NCBI GenBank assembly: GCA_019400425.1
Contig: JAFREE010000254.1
Location: forward strand, 1-22,454
From: Hymenochaete sp. R1
Taxonomy: Eukaryota > Basidiomycota > Agaricomycetes > Hymenochaetales > Hymenochaetaceae
Direction: 5' to 3'
Length of the DNA stretch: 22,454 bases
Part shown: positions 19,946 to 22,454 of the stretch, piece by piece
Layout of the letters: each line of letters begins with the position of its first letter
Numbering within the stretch: the stretch's first letter is position 1
Notes under the pieces: model-generated
The model's database searches: none
What the model saw: the letters and a program-made list of their open reading frames with translations, nothing else
What the model was told of the DNA's origin: nothing
Program-made: the position numbers and the translations under genes

Positions 19946-20287
19946 ACTAATTTTTGAAAGCACGAGTCCAAAAACGAAACGGAAGAGTGAAACGTTGAAG
20001 CATTGGATGGTAAGAATGAAAATGAAGAAAGAGCTTCAGATTCCCGTGGTTTTTGTGAAGGTTTGTGTACGCGAGACGAACGACGAGGAGAAATTGAACG
20101 AGGCGAATGAGAAAGGTCTTGAGTACGAGTTGGAGAAATAGAAGTCTTAATATTTTCATGAGATAGTTGTGGCTGTCAAGATTGTGTAGGAAGTTTGGAA
20201 GAGACAGTACTAGTAGAAGAGTTCGAATTAATGGAGAGGCGCAATGCGTCCACGTTCTCTCACGTGGTCGAGGAGTCTGACATAAAT
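19946..20287 (-). pseudogene. copia integrase to reverse transcriptase linker
   Basis: A Ser-rich linker typical of the region between integrase and reverse transcriptase, with SPRRSSRVHKPSQKPRESEA and other serine runs, in one minus-strand frame broken by two stops. It has no enzymatic motif. Confidence 0.55.
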
Positions 20288-21045
20288 TTAAATAGATCGA
20301 TATATATCTAGACTCTCCGTTTGACAACAGACAACATCACCTTGTAACCCACGTTGTCTTTGTATCAATATCAAACGACTCTCTACCTTCCACTGCACAA
20401 TCTTCGATTTGGGACGGACAACAGCGGCCACTCGTGTTCCGAACGGAAGAAGATGTGCAATATCTGGCTTGTACCCAAATACCGCCTCATGAGGAGATTT
20501 TCCTTCGGCACCCGACTCGTACAGGCGATTGAGGCCATGTACGCCTTGTAACACGGCATCAGGCCAAAATCCGTATGAATTGACACCCATGGCTTTAAGA
20601 TTAACCCTGATGAAGTCCCTAATAGTACGATTGGTGCGTTCGACTTTACCATTCATTTGGTGGGCGTATGGAATACTCGTTTGGTGAGCGATACCCAAGG
20701 ATTCGTTGAATGCCTTCATTCGTGAGTTTATAAACTCTCCTCCATTATCGGTTTGCAATGACTTAACCCTAATGTTGGACTGATTGCATAAAAAATTCAC
20801 CAAATTTTTCCAATGCAATAGAACCATCGACGAGTCTTTGAACTTCAGCGGATACGCCCATACATAGTTTGAGAAATCATCGACACTCACAAGGGCATAA
20901 CGGGGACCTCCCAGCGACGGATAATCAATTGACAGAAGGTCTGAAAACAGCAGATCACCTGGTGCAGTAGAAGGAGAAGTTCGAGATGGCGAAGGTCCGG
21001 CTGCGGTCTCGGTTAAGGCGCATTCTTGACACGAGTTCCAGCGGC
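20288..21045 (-). pseudogene. copia integrase core and zinc-finger second half
   Basis: The catalytic D-D-E triad is visible: the D of SVDDFSNYVWAY near 20885, the D of QTDNGGEF near 20750, and the E of NGKVERTNRTI near 20640. Upstream the frame continues through FSDLLSIDYPSLGG to a CQEC pair at 21031-21020, which is the CC half of the HHCC zinc-binding domain. The end of the integrase frame loses family similarity after about 20360. It joins strands of DNA during retrotransposon insertion in intact relatives; here the zinc domain is split by foreign DNA, so it is not functional. Confidence 0.88.
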
Positions 21046-21400
21046 AACAGGCGGCTGCCGTCCAAGCTCAAGCATGGAATGAGGTAGCGTATGGGCACGG
21101 TGGAGGGAACGCTGGTGGGGCAGGGCAGACAAGTCCAGAGGGTGGTCCTATGAGCCCCACTACACCTACGACCGCGGCAAAGCGGGAGATCAATCCAAAG
21201 AAAATCTATGCAAGGGCAACCTCCCTCTAACAGTCCCTTCCAGCTTTTCTACGACCCTATCAATTACTCTATTCCTGACTCTTCCGTCGATTCATCTACT
21301 GGAAATGGATCCTTCTCCGTACAGCTTAATCTCACAACAGGACAGGAATTTCTCCTTTCCATGTCCGATTCCACCGGTTTCAATGCTGGAGGTCACGGAT
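21046..21400 (+). other. foreign insertion in the copia integrase with captured gene fragments
   Basis: This stretch separates the two halves of the integrase zinc-binding domain and has no copia similarity. On the plus strand it reads as two coding-like pieces in different frames. The first (about 21033-21230) is EFQRQQAAAVQAQAWNE followed by Gly/Ser/Thr/Pro-rich sequence. The second (21208-21402) contains PPSNSPFQLFYDP, SIPDSSVDSS and FSVQLNLTTGQEFLLSMSD, which resembles a repeat-like extracellular domain found in basidiomycete membrane proteins. The pieces join near 21210. No inverted repeats or clear target duplication are visible at the edges. Confidence 0.6.
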
Positions 21401-21704
21401 GACTGGATCTAGTCGTGAGATTGATTTCTCTGACGCCTCCCTCCGATACTGCTGATCTTATTGTGTCTTGATTAATATGACCAGTAGCGGAATGTAGAAA
21501 ATACATCGTCACTGATGTTGGAGGTGGTTCTCCGTTGATTGAGAGTAGAGAAAACGTTGGGTCAATTTTGGCGCGTTTGGATACGAGAAACATGGACACG
21601 CGATCGCTCGCAAATCCAGAAGCGATAGTACGACTGTTCATTTCCAAAGCGGGTTCGTTTGTCTTGAGACTCGCATTGATCTGGCAGTCGTTCAGTTGGA
21701 ACAT
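21393..21704 (-). pseudogene. copia GAG-pre-integrase domain fragment
   Basis: Contains VSMFLVSKRAKIDPTFSLL and LHSATGHINQDTIRSAVSEG, matching the HH half of the integrase zinc-binding domain (H and H in LHSATGHINQ). The frame ends at the edge of the foreign insertion. It is shifted in frame relative to the protease part just upstream. Confidence 0.8.
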
Positions 21705-22225
21705 CGATAAGAGATTAGCGTCAAGCCTGGGTACGAAGAGTACGTTGCACAGTACAGGTTCGTTCCAGTCCAGTCTTCGCCATTCAACACCCGCAACGTC
21801 ATTTCACCAACACCTTCTGCTACCAACACATTCCCTTCCCCAGCCGTATTAATGGTTTGACAAATGGGAGGGAGCGTATCAAAAATCGCCTTGTCATTAA
21901 CCATATGGCAGGTTGCTCCCGAGTCGCAAACGAAGGTCCATCCTTGTTCTCCGCACGACATTGGCGGGGTTGCAATAGGACTCGTAGTGAGTGCACTTTG
22001 GGTATCCTTGAATAAATCATTCAATTGATCTCGCTTTTTGAGCTCTTCTCGTAACCGAACATTTTCCTCTCGAAGCGCGTCTTCATTGGATGGTTTTTGA
22101 GCTCCTAATGTCGTGACCATTTGTGCAGATTGCTTGAAAGAGTAGGGATAAAGTTTGATGGTTTGATGGTCTTCTGTATACTGCACCTCCTCCGTCTTCA
22201 AAGCAACTTTCGATTGTATGTCCAT
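21692..22225 (-). pseudogene. copia gag C-terminal part and aspartic protease
   Basis: Starts in a helical, charged stretch (EENVRLREELKKRDQLNDLF), then FVCDSGATCHMV, where DSG is the catalytic triad of a retroviral-type aspartic protease (about 21926-21918), followed by the flap-like region TAGEGNVLVAEGVGEMTLRV. The frame continues upstream past 22225 into the gag zinc knuckle. The family sequence breaks off near 21700, where a frame change leads to the pre-integrase part. Confidence 0.88.
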
Positions 22226-22258
22226 CCTTTCGGCTTCGAGAGCACCGCCTTTAAACCT

Positions 22259-22300
22259 ACAAGCGTAGGTGAAGTGACTAGAACGGCCGTACGTCTTTCA
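22259..22300 (-). pseudogene. decayed CCHC zinc knuckle of gag
   Basis: In frame with the protease, the minus strand reads stop-KTYGRSSHFTYAC. The spacing is exactly that of C-X2-C-X4-H-X4-C: histidine and last cysteine remain, the first cysteine position is a TGA stop (22300-22298) and the second is Tyr. Such knuckles bind the element RNA in intact copies. Confidence 0.6.
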
Positions 22301-22454
22301 TTTTGAGGCAGGATTTGTATTGGATCTAGCGGAACCAAAAGTCGATTTTGCAGTGTTGCGGGGTTCTCGCAAGATCATCGATTTGTGTGACATTCGAATT
22401 CTGGTAACACGCCAGCGGTTCCATCACCTGTTCTTCATACTACATCTACATCTA

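Larger units (their letters stand above)
18378..22454 (-). mobile_element. Ty1/copia retrotransposon, degenerate, running off the right edge
   Basis: Read on the minus strand the domain order is gag zinc knuckle remnant, aspartic protease, GAG-pre-integrase, integrase, reverse transcriptase, RNase H. Protease and integrase before reverse transcriptase is the copia order, not the gypsy order. The element is broken by stops, by frameshifts at homopolymer runs, and by an insertion in the integrase. The gag start is outside the window and no pair of long terminal repeats can be recognised inside it; the pol remnant ends abruptly at 18378. It is non-autonomous at best. Confidence 0.9.

Noticed and set aside
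19947..20327. Minus-strand frame of 126 codons rich in Leu and His
   Set aside because: A different frame of the same strand reads the Ser-rich copia linker, so this one is a shadow.
1..22454. tRNA, rRNA or CRISPR array
   Set aside because: No cloverleaf with a GGTTCRA-type T-loop, no rRNA-like block and no regularly spaced repeat array was found by eye.

Overview
The window looks like an intron-rich fungal nuclear genome, most likely a mushroom-forming basidiomycete (Agaricomycetes). The evidence is introns of about 50-90 nt with GTRNGT donors and YAG acceptors, a Plavaka-type transposase of the kind abundant in that class, a Ty1/copia element, and fragments of typical basidiomycete genes. 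No bacterial operons, CRISPR arrays, tRNA or rRNA genes are visible. It is a gene-poor, transposon-rich region in which most recognisable genes are broken.

Left part (1-3000): a remnant of an Old Yellow Enzyme gene on the minus strand lies head to head with a well-preserved PAP2 (lipid phosphate phosphatase) gene on the plus strand. The PAP2 model has ten exons, keeps frame throughout, and carries all three phosphatase motifs. From 3000 to 4690 nothing is recognisable.

Middle left (4690-7480): a 640-bp non-autonomous inverted-repeat element flanked by TTAA, then a glutathione S-transferase fragment, a weak two-exon small ORF, and a strikingly divergent ubiquitin-like gene on the minus strand. 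That gene keeps the terminal LRGG but has lost the lysines equivalent to K6, K48 and K63.

Middle (9190-12360): a frameshifted Plavaka-type transposase on the plus strand, recognisable from its N-terminal third to its C-terminus and still carrying one intron with good splice sites.

Middle right (12890-17801): two unrecognised plus-strand ORFs, at 12907 and 16182, begin with related 5' segments. Between them are a decayed PD-(D/E)XK nuclease-like gene and a STE11-type MAP kinase kinase kinase fragment, both on the minus strand. The second ORF, spliced to a short second exon, gives a 520-residue coiled-coil protein and is the best candidate for an intact, undescribed gene.

Right part (18060-22454): a degenerate Ty1/copia retrotransposon on the minus strand with a gag zinc-knuckle remnant, protease, integrase, reverse transcriptase and RNase H. 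Its integrase zinc-binding domain is interrupted by roughly 360 bp of chimeric DNA with plus-strand coding character that looks like captured host-gene fragments. The element runs off the right edge.

I see no multi-gene system whose parts clearly work together. The most original items are the ubiquitin variant, the TTAA element, the paired leader segments with the coiled-coil gene, and the gene-fragment capture inside the retrotransposon.
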